From RYN-428 sp035551995 (lineage in GTDB: Bacteria; Planctomycetota; Phycisphaerae; Tepidisphaerales; Tepidisphaeraceae): 64,000 nt of DNA. Position numbers and translations under genes: made by a program. The stretch's first letter is position 1, and each line of letters starts with the position of its first letter. Where the stretch lies: positions 14,681-78,680 of the forward strand of contig DASZME010000065.1 in assembly GCA_035551995.1 (NCBI GenBank), read 5' to 3'. Shown here piece by piece: positions 34,669 through 43,473 of the stretch. Under the pieces are notes generated by a model that did not search any database, was not told the DNA's origin, and was given only the letters and a program-made list of their open reading frames with translations.

Positions 34669-36554
34669 CGGCCCTCCACGAAAAAGAGAAATTCGCTCAG
34701 CATCTTCGTCGCCGCGGCCACCGCGCTGGAATCATCGGCGGCCAACGCGGACTCGACGTCTTCGATGAAACCGATCGCTTCTTCCTGATCGTCGGCATGC
34801 ATGGCCGGGATTTTCTCCCGGCACCGCGCGACCAGCGCTCGCGGATCATCGGCGACCGCGCTTGCCGACACCTCGGCGTTGGCCGGCGCCGTCGCCGTTT
34901 CATTCGTGGTCTGCGTCGAGACCCCCGGCCCGGTTCCCGTCGCCGCCGGTCCGGAAAGAGAACCGAATTCATCCACCTCGGCGGATTCGGCGGTTGCCGC
35001 GCCGTCGATCACCTCTTCCGGATCTTCGGTCACGCGGTTGGCGAAGAGGCGGTCGAGCTGATCGCGGCCGCGCGCCAATTCCGTCGAATTTCGCTGAAGC
35101 GTGGCGCCGGTGATCGCGACGTGCTTGCTCAGGCCCGTCTTCTTTTCGATTGCCGTCACGTGGAGAATGCCGTCCACGTCCAGTCGCATGCGGCAAAGCA
35201 CCACGTTGGGACCGCCGATCGGCTGAAGCCCGTCGATTTCAAAATGGCCGACATGAACGTTGCGGAGGGCGTCGGAATTATCGCCCTGGTACACGTCAAG
35301 ATGAACTTCGGTCTGATAATCGGCGGCGGTTTGGTATTCTTCGGTGCGGGTGACCGGCAGCGGGGTGTTTCGCCGGATCACCGGATGATAACAATGCGGA
35401 TAGGGCCGCCCGTCACGCTCTCCCAGATAACTGATTCCGAAGGAATAAGGAGAAACGTCCACCAGCACTCGCTGGACGTCATGTCCCCCCAGCCGGCTCG
35501 CCAATACGCCGGCGCCGAGGGCGACGCACAGATCGGGATGAAGATCGGTGCGGGGCGCTTTGCCGCACATCTGCTCCAGTAGCTTCAACACCAACGGCGT
35601 GCGGGTCGAACCGCCGACCAGCAGCACCGCGTCCACCGCCTGCGGAAGCAAGCCCGCGTCGCTCAGCGCCTTGGACGCGCTATCCAGCGTCTGATCCAGC
35701 AGGGGTCGGATCATCTCTTCATATTTCTCGCGGGAAATTTCGACGTCCAGATGCAACGGCCGGCCATCGACCTGAATCAACGATTCTTCCAGAACGCGGG
35801 CGTAAGGCTCGTAGCTGAGCTGTTTCTTGGCCGCTTCGGCCGCCCACCACAAGCGGGCGTAAGCCGCGGGATTTTTGTCGCGAAGATCGATGTTGTGCCG
35901 CTGGCGGAACGTCTCCAGGAGATGATCGACCAGTTTTTGGTCGAAGTCGTCGCCGCCAAGTTGATTGTTGCCGTGGCTAGCGAGCACTTCGGTGACTTCG
36001 CCTTCGATGCGAACGATCGAAACGTCCAGCGTTCCGCCGCCGAGGTCGTAGATCATGACCGTTCGGCCCGACTCGACGGCGTCGAGCCCGTAAGCGAGGC
36101 TCGCGGCGGTAGGCTCGTTGACGATGCGCACGACTTCCAATCCCGCCAGCTCGCCCGCCTCGCGCGTAGCCGTTCGCTGCGCGTCGGAGAAGTAGGCCGG
36201 CACGGTGATGACGGCTTTGCGCACCGTCTCTCCCAAGCGCGCCGATGCCCATCGCGCCAGTTCGCGCAGGATCAGCGCCGATATTTCCGGCGGCGTGAAC
36301 GTCTTGTCTCCCAGGGTCACTTTCTGGTTCGTGCCCATCAGCCGTTTCACGCTCTTGATCGTCCGCTCGGGATAAAGCAGCGACTGATTGCGCGCCGCCT
36401 GCCCGATCAGCAGGTCGCCCGACGGCGACAGCGCCACGCACGACGGCAGCATTAACTGCGATCCGTTTCCCAGAACCTGCGGCTTTCCGTCGACGAACGC
36501 CGCGATTTCCGAGTTCGTCGTCCCAAGATCGATTCCAACGATGACTTCCGGCAT
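34665..36554 (-). CDS. Hsp70-family chaperone (DnaK paralogue-like)
   Basis: 629 aa. The ATPase domain is intact: GIDLGTTNSEIAAF (phosphate 1), ITVPAYFSDAQRTATREAG, RIVNEPTAASLAYGLD, IYDLGGGTLDVSI (phosphate 2) and LVGGSTRTPLV (adenosine). The substrate domain shows DVSPYSFGISYLGE and RNTPLPVTRTEEY. The C-terminal part has an acidic/Thr/Ala-rich disordered stretch (about 530-570) and a short helical lid; no EEVD-like end. It differs from housekeeping DnaK in the shortened lid and in the operon partners. GGAG lies eight bases before the ATG at 36554. GrpE and a J-like protein are encoded just upstream. Confidence 0.88.
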   Translation of the reverse strand: MPEVIVGIDLGTTNSEIAAFVDGKPQVLGNGSQLMLPSCVALSPSGDLLIGQAARNQSLLYPERTIKSVKRLMGTNQKVTLGDKTFTPPEISALILRELARWASARLGETVRKAVITVPAYFSDAQRTATREAGELAGLEVVRIVNEPTAASLAYGLDAVESGRTVMIYDLGGGTLDVSIVRIEGEVTEVLASHGNNQLGGDDFDQKLVDHLLETFRQRHNIDLRDKNPAAYARLWWAAEAAKKQLSYEPYARVLEESLIQVDGRPLHLDVEISREKYEEMIRPLLDQTLDSASKALSDAGLLPQAVDAVLLVGGSTRTPLVLKLLEQMCGKAPRTDLHPDLCVALGAGVLASRLGGHDVQRVLVDVSPYSFGISYLGERDGRPYPHCYHPVIRRNTPLPVTRTEEYQTAADYQTEVHLDVYQGDNSDALRNVHVGHFEIDGLQPIGGPNVVLCRMRLDVDGILHVTAIEKKTGLSKHVAITGATLQRNSTELARGRDQLDRLFANRVTEDPEEVIDGAATAESAEVDEFGSLSGPAATGTGPGVSTQTTNETATAPANAEVSASAVADDPRALVARCREKIPAMHADDQEEAIGFIEDVESALAADDSSAVAAATKMLSEFLFFVEGR

Positions 36555-36638
36555 TGCAGTTCTCCATTCCGCGGGATCAAGCGCGCCCGGCCTTTCCACG
36601 ATCGGTCATTGCTGCGATCGCTTGAGCGACCGCGAACA

Positions 36639-37547
36639 TCATACGTTTCTGCACACTTTTACCTGTGCCGTCGTCAGGACCCGGCCATGCAGCAGGTATC
36701 CGTTTTTGTAAACTTCAAGCACGGTCCCGTCGGCCACGCCCGGCGCCGGCTGCACCTCGATGACCGCCATCGATTCGGGGTCGAACGTTTCCCCCTCGGC
36801 CGCGATGCGCTCGACGCCCCACTGGACGAATGCCGCGTCGATCCGCGACAGCGTCAACCGATAACCTTCTTCGATCGCCTCGGCGGCGTCAACCAGCGCC
36901 GCGTCCTGGCCGCCGTCGCCAAGCAGGCGCCGGCGCCAACCGGCAGGCCGCCGCGACTGAAGCGTCTCGATGGCTTTTTCAAACGTACCCATCCCTCGTT
37001 CCAGCCGATCGTAAAGATCGAACATGACCGACAGGACTTCCTTTGTTTTCGGTCCCGCGGCCTGCGAGTCGGCCGCGGCGCGCCGGGCGATATCCTGAAT
37101 CACCATTCCCTGAGCGCCTTCGATTCGCTCCAACCGCCCCGGCAATTGACCCAGCGGCGCCAGCGCATCGGTCAGGCTTTTGAAAGTTCGGCCTTGAAGG
37201 CGAACCTCTCCGCTTAGCGTCGTCAGCGCGGAAAACAGGGAATACAGGTCCGACGCCAAACCTTCGCCCCGCGCCGGCTCTTGCCGAGCGTCGTCGATAA
37301 TTTCCGCGGGAATCCCTTCCGGGGGCGCCTCGCCCTCGGCCATCCGATCCAACCATCGCTCGAACTGCTCGACCAACTTCCGGCGGGCGGGCGGCTCGAT
37401 GGATTCGGCCGACGGGCCGGGCTCCGATATTTCACCGGCGTCGCCGGGCAACATCATCGCGATTGAGTCGCCCGCCTCGGCGGTGGCGTTTGGATCCGCG
37501 GCGGCCGGGAGCTCGACACGCGTCTCGTTGCATTGTACTTCGTTCAC
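36639..37547 (-). CDS. GrpE-like nucleotide exchange factor
   Basis: 302 aa, longer than the usual 180-200. A variable acidic N-terminus (1-150) precedes a helical region (LSVMFDLYDRLERGMGTFEK) and the GrpE beta domain: FDPESMAVIEVQPAPGVADG then VLEVYKNGYLLHGRVLTTAQ. It would release ADP from the Hsp70 encoded next. The start is a GTG (37545-37547) with AAGGAG eight bases upstream; it overlaps the stop of the J-like gene (GTGA). The 5' extension is probably a specific interaction region. Confidence 0.8.
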   Translation of the reverse strand: MNEVQCNETRVELPAAADPNATAEAGDSIAMMLPGDAGEISEPGPSAESIEPPARRKLVEQFERWLDRMAEGEAPPEGIPAEIIDDARQEPARGEGLASDLYSLFSALTTLSGEVRLQGRTFKSLTDALAPLGQLPGRLERIEGAQGMVIQDIARRAAADSQAAGPKTKEVLSVMFDLYDRLERGMGTFEKAIETLQSRRPAGWRRRLLGDGGQDAALVDAAEAIEEGYRLTLSRIDAAFVQWGVERIAAEGETFDPESMAVIEVQPAPGVADGTVLEVYKNGYLLHGRVLTTAQVKVCRNV

Positions 37548-37867
37548 GGCCGCTTCTCCTTCAACAGGGCCAACCACAGATCCGGTCCGATGAAGCGGCG
37601 TCGCATGCTCGACTCCTGATCGAGGATTTCGCTGAACGGGGCCAACGGGTCCGGCCCCTGCAAGACCTGGAGAACCATGCGGAGGGGATCGCGCATGAAT
37701 TCGTACGCATCGCGAATGCGCTCGAATTGATCGGGATCTCGGTCAGGCGGATGCAGCGTAACCTGGGCGAGATAAGCCGAACGCACCTGCGCCTCGGTCG
37801 CGTTCTCGGCGATTCCCAGTGTTTTGGCCGCTTGGGCCGAGGTTAAATTCGTTCCTTGAGCTATCAT
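37544..37867 (-). CDS. Short J-domain-like protein with altered HPD motif
   Basis: 107 aa. Residues 12-60 follow the J-domain layout: AKTLGIAENATEAQVRSAYL (helices I-II), then HPPDRDP in place of HPD, then FERIRDAYEFMRD (helix III). The remaining 45 residues are unlike DnaJ; no Gly/Phe or zinc region. It would stimulate the ATPase of the Hsp70 in this operon, if the inserted proline is tolerated. It ends with a GTGA overlap into grpE and begins 16 bases after the 928-codon gene. Confidence 0.72.
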   Translation of the reverse strand: MIAQGTNLTSAQAAKTLGIAENATEAQVRSAYLAQVTLHPPDRDPDQFERIRDAYEFMRDPLRMVLQVLQGPDPLAPFSEILDQESSMRRRFIGPDLWLALLKEKRP

Positions 37868-37883
37868 GATTCGCTCGCCGTCA

Positions 37884-40655
37884 TTAGCGATTTTTCTTTT
37901 TCTTTGCGCCGGGGGATAAATTGCCCGTGCCGTTGATTAGTTCTTTGAGCATTTGTGGATCGAGGCCGTCGATCAGGCCCGATTCCTGCAAGGCTTTGGC
38001 GAATAACTCCGGATTCAACCTGCTCATTTCCTCCGCCGATGACACGCCGCCGAGCTTCTCGAATAAGTCGATTATCGCCGCCGATGCGTCGGGCTGAAAA
38101 AAACCACTCGACCCGAATCCGATCGGCGCAGCGTCGAAGTCCTCCTCGTCGTCATCATCATCATCATCATCATCGAAATCGTCGTCGTCGTCGTAATCAT
38201 CGTCATCGCCGAACATTTCAAATGGAGTCTCGCCGCCGAATGAAGTTCGGCGTTGGGGCTTGTCGATGGCGACGACGTACTTATTGGCCTCATCCCGCTC
38301 GCCCAGAAATTTCACCGCCGCCCGCTCCTGCTTGATAATTTCCGCGATGACTTCTTCGCCGAGCCTGGACGAGGACTCGGGGCGTTGGCCGACGTCATTG
38401 TCAGCCTCGGTTGAGATGGCGTCGATCAAAGCCATGTCGTTGGCGGCGACCGCGATTTCCGTCGCGGCTCGAAGGCATTGATAGCGTCGCCGAACGGCCC
38501 AGATATACATGCCTTGAGCGCGGAGAAGGAGGAAACGGGCCACCGCGATTCCCGACGCCGATTCCAGACCGGCTCCGGCGGCGAGATACGCCTGGCGCCG
38601 ATCGTGACGCGTCAGCGCCATCGCGCCGATCGCCAGCAGGTGGGCCGACGCGACCCGGCACGGCCGTTCCCCGATCGCCGAGTTGATCGGAGCGTTCCAT
38701 TCGTTTGGATAAAACGCGGTCAAGCTGAGATCCCGGATGAGAATATAGCTTCGCGCGGCGGCGTCGGCGGCGATCAGCGGTTCGAGGGCTCGGGGCTGCG
38801 GAAGATGGGGCCATTGTTTTGGCTCCCTCATTCTCGAATTGTCCAAAATCATCTTCATCAGCATGTGGGCCATTGCCGGTCCGACCCGCTCGGCAAGCTT
38901 TTGCGCCGCCGATGTCGCCGTCGCGGCCCCGTCGGGGCGCAGGGAGTGAAGGGCGGCGCGGAGCGCTTCGAGTAACGCCGGTCGGTCTCCTTCGCGCATA
39001 ACCGCCATGGCGTCGAGTTCGGCGATATCCTTCTCGACAAGATGCGGCTTGCCGTCCTTAAAATGCCGGAAGGTCGCGAGAAGGGTGAGCCGCACCCGCG
39101 TTTTGCGAACTTCGGGATTCATCGCGTCGATGGCTTCGGCGTCGGCCAGATACTTCAGCGATAACGTCAGCGCCTTTCTCGCTTCGGCGAGCATTGACAG
39201 CAGCAGCGGCGCCCGGGGATCGTTGGGCAGCGTTCGCCGCCACACCTCGGCCATTTCCTGCAACTGTTTTTCCGGCGCCCTCGATTTTTCCAGCCACTCG
39301 CGCCACTTCACGAAGGTTGCCGCATCGGGCCAGAGTTCCGACGCGCGGCGATAGGCCCAGTGGGCATCGATCGATTTACGCACCGTTTCGGATTCGACCG
39401 TCGGGGCAAGGGCGGCGATCTCGGGCGGTTGGTCGCCGTACATTTCCAGAAGATCATCCACGCGATTAGGCAGATTTTTTTTCGCCAGCGCCAGAGTCTT
39501 TGCCGGGGTTTCCCTCAGCACGTTGGCCATTCGCCGGTAGATCACGGCCGCTTCTTTCCCGTTGGCGGCGAACATTTTCTCGGCGACGCCGTGCTGAAGA
39601 AACCGCTCCCAGAACACCACCGCGCCCAACTGCGAGCGCGACGCCTCGCTACCCATGGCCGCCAGCCGCCAGTAATAGGCGTTCTTGCGCGCCCGCCCGA
39701 GGATATCGCCAATTTCCCGGAACGGCACATGGTTGATCATGCAACTGACGCTGATGTGTTGTCGCAGCCGTTCAAAAAGATCCGGGCGCGCGGCATTGCA
39801 CGCCTGAATCGTCCCTCGGATCGTGCGGATGAGGTGCGGGAGATCGTAGGTCGTATAGGCCGATTCTAATTTATCGAGCGCTTCGCGAAATGCTTTTTGG
39901 TCGCAGATCACGCGCTGGCGAATGGCGGCGGCGATGCCGGTCGGCGCCTTGGCGGGGCTTGGATCGAGGAGCGTGAGCAGGCCTTGCGACAACCGCCGCA
40001 CGGCGGCATCCGGCGCGATGGCGTCCAGTGATTTTCTGCACGCCTCGTCATCGTTGCGATAAAAGGCCGCCAAGGCGCGAATGAATAATTTCCACCCGGC
40101 CAGCGGACTGCGGCGGGAGACCTCGGGCAATGCAACCTGTTGCTCCGTCATCGGGCCCGCGGTGGCCGCCTGAAATACGGTCCAAACCGCCGCCGCGGAA
40201 ACCCGCAACGGATGGTCCGGCGGCAGCGTCTGGCAGTTCACCAGTTTCGGCAAGTCCACCAGATGGCGCCGAAGAATCGATTCGATCGCCTCCCGTATCT
40301 CCGGCGTCACACCCGGCTGGGCAAGCGGCGCCACCAATTCGTCGATGTTCCCCTCTTCCGCCACCGCACGCAGTTGCAGACCCGAAAGAGCCGCTCGATG
40401 CGAAGGAAAACGCTCCCCAACTAGCTTGATTAACGTGCGAGCGTCTTCAACAGCTCCTTTGGCCTGAAACTGGCCGATGCGCGCAACATATGCATCCACA
40501 AGAAGTTGCTCTGACTCGGCGGACTTAAGACTCTTGTGATTTTCCTTGGCCAGCTCCACCGCCTGCTTGCATTTGTCGGCGGATAGCAGCTGGCGCACCG
40601 TTTTCGCGGCGGCAGATCCATTGCTCGTCTCGACACTCCCTTGCAATTGATCCAT
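37884..40655 (-). CDS. Large helical protein with acidic linker, first gene of the Hsp70 operon
   Basis: 923 aa, not recognised as a family. Mostly alpha-helical and Ala/Leu-rich, with repeating helix pairs (e.g. LLVDAYVARIGQFQAKGAVE, ARTLIKLVGERFPSHRAALS) that suggest TPR/HEAT-like repeats. Near residue 840 there is a run of about 25 almost pure Asp/Glu residues, then FQPDASAAIIDLFEKLGG and a short helix before a KKKKNR end. No signal peptide or membrane helix. Its position upstream of J-like, GrpE and Hsp70 genes suggests a scaffold or the main client. The start may be the TTG at 40670, preceded directly by GGAG. Confidence 0.55.
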   Translation of the reverse strand: MDQLQGSVETSNGSAAAKTVRQLLSADKCKQAVELAKENHKSLKSAESEQLLVDAYVARIGQFQAKGAVEDARTLIKLVGERFPSHRAALSGLQLRAVAEEGNIDELVAPLAQPGVTPEIREAIESILRRHLVDLPKLVNCQTLPPDHPLRVSAAAVWTVFQAATAGPMTEQQVALPEVSRRSPLAGWKLFIRALAAFYRNDDEACRKSLDAIAPDAAVRRLSQGLLTLLDPSPAKAPTGIAAAIRQRVICDQKAFREALDKLESAYTTYDLPHLIRTIRGTIQACNAARPDLFERLRQHISVSCMINHVPFREIGDILGRARKNAYYWRLAAMGSEASRSQLGAVVFWERFLQHGVAEKMFAANGKEAAVIYRRMANVLRETPAKTLALAKKNLPNRVDDLLEMYGDQPPEIAALAPTVESETVRKSIDAHWAYRRASELWPDAATFVKWREWLEKSRAPEKQLQEMAEVWRRTLPNDPRAPLLLSMLAEARKALTLSLKYLADAEAIDAMNPEVRKTRVRLTLLATFRHFKDGKPHLVEKDIAELDAMAVMREGDRPALLEALRAALHSLRPDGAATATSAAQKLAERVGPAMAHMLMKMILDNSRMREPKQWPHLPQPRALEPLIAADAAARSYILIRDLSLTAFYPNEWNAPINSAIGERPCRVASAHLLAIGAMALTRHDRRQAYLAAGAGLESASGIAVARFLLLRAQGMYIWAVRRRYQCLRAATEIAVAANDMALIDAISTEADNDVGQRPESSSRLGEEVIAEIIKQERAAVKFLGERDEANKYVVAIDKPQRRTSFGGETPFEMFGDDDDYDDDDDFDDDDDDDDDEEDFDAAPIGFGSSGFFQPDASAAIIDLFEKLGGVSSAEEMSRLNPELFAKALQESGLIDGLDPQMLKELINGTGNLSPGAKKKKNR

Positions 40656-40796
40656 GGCGTTTACCCGCAACTCCGTCCCATAATATTCATAGGTTAGACG
40701 GATCTCGGTTCGCGATCAAATCCAATCCCCGCTCGCGCCAGTTTTCTTTCGGCGCGACGGCAAGCGGAGCGCGAAATTAACCGCCCGGCAGTTCCA

Positions 40797-43355
40797 CTAT
40801 GACTGAGTGCGACTGGACGGCGGCTGGGGGGCGAACTCCAGATGTGTCTGCGCCTGGCTCTGATCTTTAGGACCCGGCGCCGTCGCCTGGATCAAAACCG
40901 GGATCGGCGAGCCGATAGGTTGGGAGCCAAAGTGAATGTGCAGCACGCCGTCGCTCTGTCCGCGATCGAGCGAAAGCGGGTCGGCGTGTATGTTGAAGTG
41001 ATCGCTCCCGGCGGGCAAGATCAATTCCACCCTCACCGCCTGGTCGAGCAGCGCTTTGGCCCGCTGAACATGCACCGTCAGATCGGTCTGGCCGCCGGGG
41101 ACGGCGAGGACCGAAGGCTGATCGAGCCCGACGTTGATGAGCGGCGCGGTCGCGACGGAAACAAACTGGTCATTCGGCTCGACCGAGCTAAAGCTGACGA
41201 CGTGTTCGCTCCCGTCGAAGTCTTTGACGGTTCCGGTCAGCGCGATAACCGCCCGGCTTGTCCTGCCAAGCTCCATTTCGCACGCGAGGCCCACCCAATA
41301 ATCGAACGAATCCGCGCCGTCCGGAATCACCAGCTTCGGACCCCACACGCCTTGCAGATGGCGAATTTGCCGGTCGGCGAGATCGACGGTGATTGGACCG
41401 ACGAACCCGCCGCGGTCCAGCGAATATCGGCGGTGAAAAATTGACCCGCAGGGAACAAACGGATGCTCATACACGCCGATTTCCTTGAACGGCGTCACCA
41501 TCGCCACGGCAAGAATCACGTCTTGCATCGGCGCCAGTTGCGGAGCGGCAAAAAAGGCGGCATGGGTGAGCGGAGCGCCCGCCACGTCGGCGGTTCCGCG
41601 CACGCGCAGGTGACTGACGGCGATTTTCGCGTACGGCGCGGCCGTCAGCTTGACCAGGGCGGTCGTCTGACGAGCGGGAATGATGGCGTTGTCGGCGGTC
41701 ACGCCGTCGGGTAAGCCGTCGAGCGTGAGCTGGACCGGCCCGGCGAACCCGCCGAGGCGCTCGACCTCGACCTTGAGCGTTACCGGAGGCGGCGGTTTTT
41801 TGGCGGTCGCGTCAGCGGGGGAATCGATGGGACGCGGCAGGGTGATGGCGTCGGCGCTCAGCGTGAGCCAAAAGTCCGGCGGGGGCGTCGCGACGTGCAG
41901 GCGGTACGCGAATTCTTTTCCGCCGCGCGAGGCGAAGCGATCTTCAACGCGAATGTAGTAAATGCCGTCGGCCGGCGCCTTGAACGCAAGCCGGGAGTCG
42001 GGCTGCCCCGAGGCGCGGTCATCGTTGCGAAAAAGCTGCTTGCCCGAGGCGTCTTCGACCGACAGAACCGAATCCAGCGGGCTGCCCAATCGACCGGCCC
42101 ACAAATCCATGTCAACCGGCTGGCCTTTTTTCGCGTCGATCGCCCAGTAATCGACGTCGCCGGGATGATCGATCCGGCCATTGAGGATCACGGGAATCTC
42201 CACCGGCTTTACGTCTGTCGGCCGATCGTTGGGCTCGACTTCCAGAACCTCCGGCAAGTCGTCCACCGCAACGCGGATTGCATTGGCGGGATGGCCGTTC
42301 TGATCGAATTGAATGAGGCGGAATCCGCCCGACGCCACGGGCGAATCGCCGCGGGACGATTCCGGCAAAAGGTTGGCGCCGTCGGGCAACTGCAGGTCCT
42401 GAGCGTTTGCCGTCAGAGCGTGGCCAAAGAGATCGAAGTGGACGCGCGATCCCCGGCGTCCGCCAAGAGGATAGATATGATCGACGCAAGGATCGGCCGA
42501 AATGGTCAGGCGATAGACGTAGTTTTGGAGGCCGCCGTAGGCGACGTCGTGAATGCGAACCTGATAGATTCCATCGGCGCCCGCCGTGAAATGCAGCCGA
42601 GGATCGCCGTCGGCGCGAACCAACTGGGCGGCGACGGGCTTGCCCGCCGGATCGGAAATCCGCAGTTCCGCGTCGAGCGGAGAGCCGAGCCTTTTGGCGC
42701 TGACGTCGCAGGTAATCCGCTCGCCGGCGCCGGCGTGAAACGTCCATACATCGACGTTTTCGCGCGGAAAAATCCGCCCGTTGATCGTCACCGGCAATTT
42801 CACCCGCACCGGCCCGGCGCCTTGCGTTTCCCGCTCGACCACTTCCGGCAAGTCGCCGATGACAAACGGCATCGCGGAGGTCGCGCCTTGCGATGTCCAG
42901 GCGCGCCATCCGCGCAAGCCGGCCTCGGCGTCCGGCGCGATCTTGATCGTGCAGGCATAATCCTTGGGATAATCCTCGGCTTGCTGGGAGGCCGGCTGGG
43001 GAATCAACGGCGATTCAAACCAGATCGTATCGATCTGACGGATGGTAGCCGGCGCCTTGACGCCCGAACCGAGCATTTCAAAGCCCGCTTCCCCATGAAA
43101 AAAACACCCGCCGACGCGGGCTTCGACGGTCGTGCCGCGCTGTCCGCCGGCCGGGAAGATGTACTTGGCGACGGGCGGATTTCCAAAGGTTCGCGCGACA
43201 AAGAGCGCGAAGGCGAGCGCCGAACAAATCGACGCAATAGATCGCGTTCGGCTCCTTCTCCCTTGCCGGCGGAGGGTTGAGGGGGTTGGCGCGAAGGTGA
43301 AACGTAAAATCGTAAACACGGCTCGTTCCCAGTAACCGGCGCCTGATTCCCGCAA
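40797..43355 (-). CDS. Exported PPC-domain protein of the planctomycete DUF1501/DUF1549 operon
   Basis: About 850 aa. After a signal-like segment (SICSALAFALFVARTFG) it contains tandem beta-sandwich units of the bacterial pre-peptidase C-terminal (PPC) type: VDVWTFHAGAGERITCDVSA, DVDYWAIDAKKGQPVDMDLW, and GIYYIRVEDRF as the closing strand. Other beta domains fill the C-terminal half. No catalytic motif is seen. It is the last gene of an operon with DUF1501 (43474-44811) and DUF1549/1553 (44899-47070), a set found widely in planctomycetes and probably periplasmic. The start is unclear: TTG at 43355 or GTG at 43319. Confidence 0.75.
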   Translation of the reverse strand: MRESGAGYWERAVFTILRFTFAPTPSTLRRQGRRSRTRSIASICSALAFALFVARTFGNPPVAKYIFPAGGQRGTTVEARVGGCFFHGEAGFEMLGSGVKAPATIRQIDTIWFESPLIPQPASQQAEDYPKDYACTIKIAPDAEAGLRGWRAWTSQGATSAMPFVIGDLPEVVERETQGAGPVRVKLPVTINGRIFPRENVDVWTFHAGAGERITCDVSAKRLGSPLDAELRISDPAGKPVAAQLVRADGDPRLHFTAGADGIYQVRIHDVAYGGLQNYVYRLTISADPCVDHIYPLGGRRGSRVHFDLFGHALTANAQDLQLPDGANLLPESSRGDSPVASGGFRLIQFDQNGHPANAIRVAVDDLPEVLEVEPNDRPTDVKPVEIPVILNGRIDHPGDVDYWAIDAKKGQPVDMDLWAGRLGSPLDSVLSVEDASGKQLFRNDDRASGQPDSRLAFKAPADGIYYIRVEDRFASRGGKEFAYRLHVATPPPDFWLTLSADAITLPRPIDSPADATAKKPPPPVTLKVEVERLGGFAGPVQLTLDGLPDGVTADNAIIPARQTTALVKLTAAPYAKIAVSHLRVRGTADVAGAPLTHAAFFAAPQLAPMQDVILAVAMVTPFKEIGVYEHPFVPCGSIFHRRYSLDRGGFVGPITVDLADRQIRHLQGVWGPKLVIPDGADSFDYWVGLACEMELGRTSRAVIALTGTVKDFDGSEHVVSFSSVEPNDQFVSVATAPLINVGLDQPSVLAVPGGQTDLTVHVQRAKALLDQAVRVELILPAGSDHFNIHADPLSLDRGQSDGVLHIHFGSQPIGSPIPVLIQATAPGPKDQSQAQTHLEFAPQPPSSRTQS

Positions 43356-43473
43356 CGGGCGCTCGCAAGCACGAATGCTTTACGCTCGCGCCGATCCTCT
43401 CCCCGCACAGGAGAGACGGCAAAGTTTTGACCCACATCGGACCCGTCGATCATGGGGCGAACATGCGGACCGC

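Noticed and set aside
38120..38200. CAT/CGT trinucleotide run as a microsatellite
   Set aside because: It encodes the continuous Asp/Glu run of the 923-aa protein; I treat it as a coding acidic linker rather than an independent repeat.
41895..43280. 461-codon plus-strand frame
   Set aside because: Antisense to the PPC-domain gene; no ribosome site or domain.
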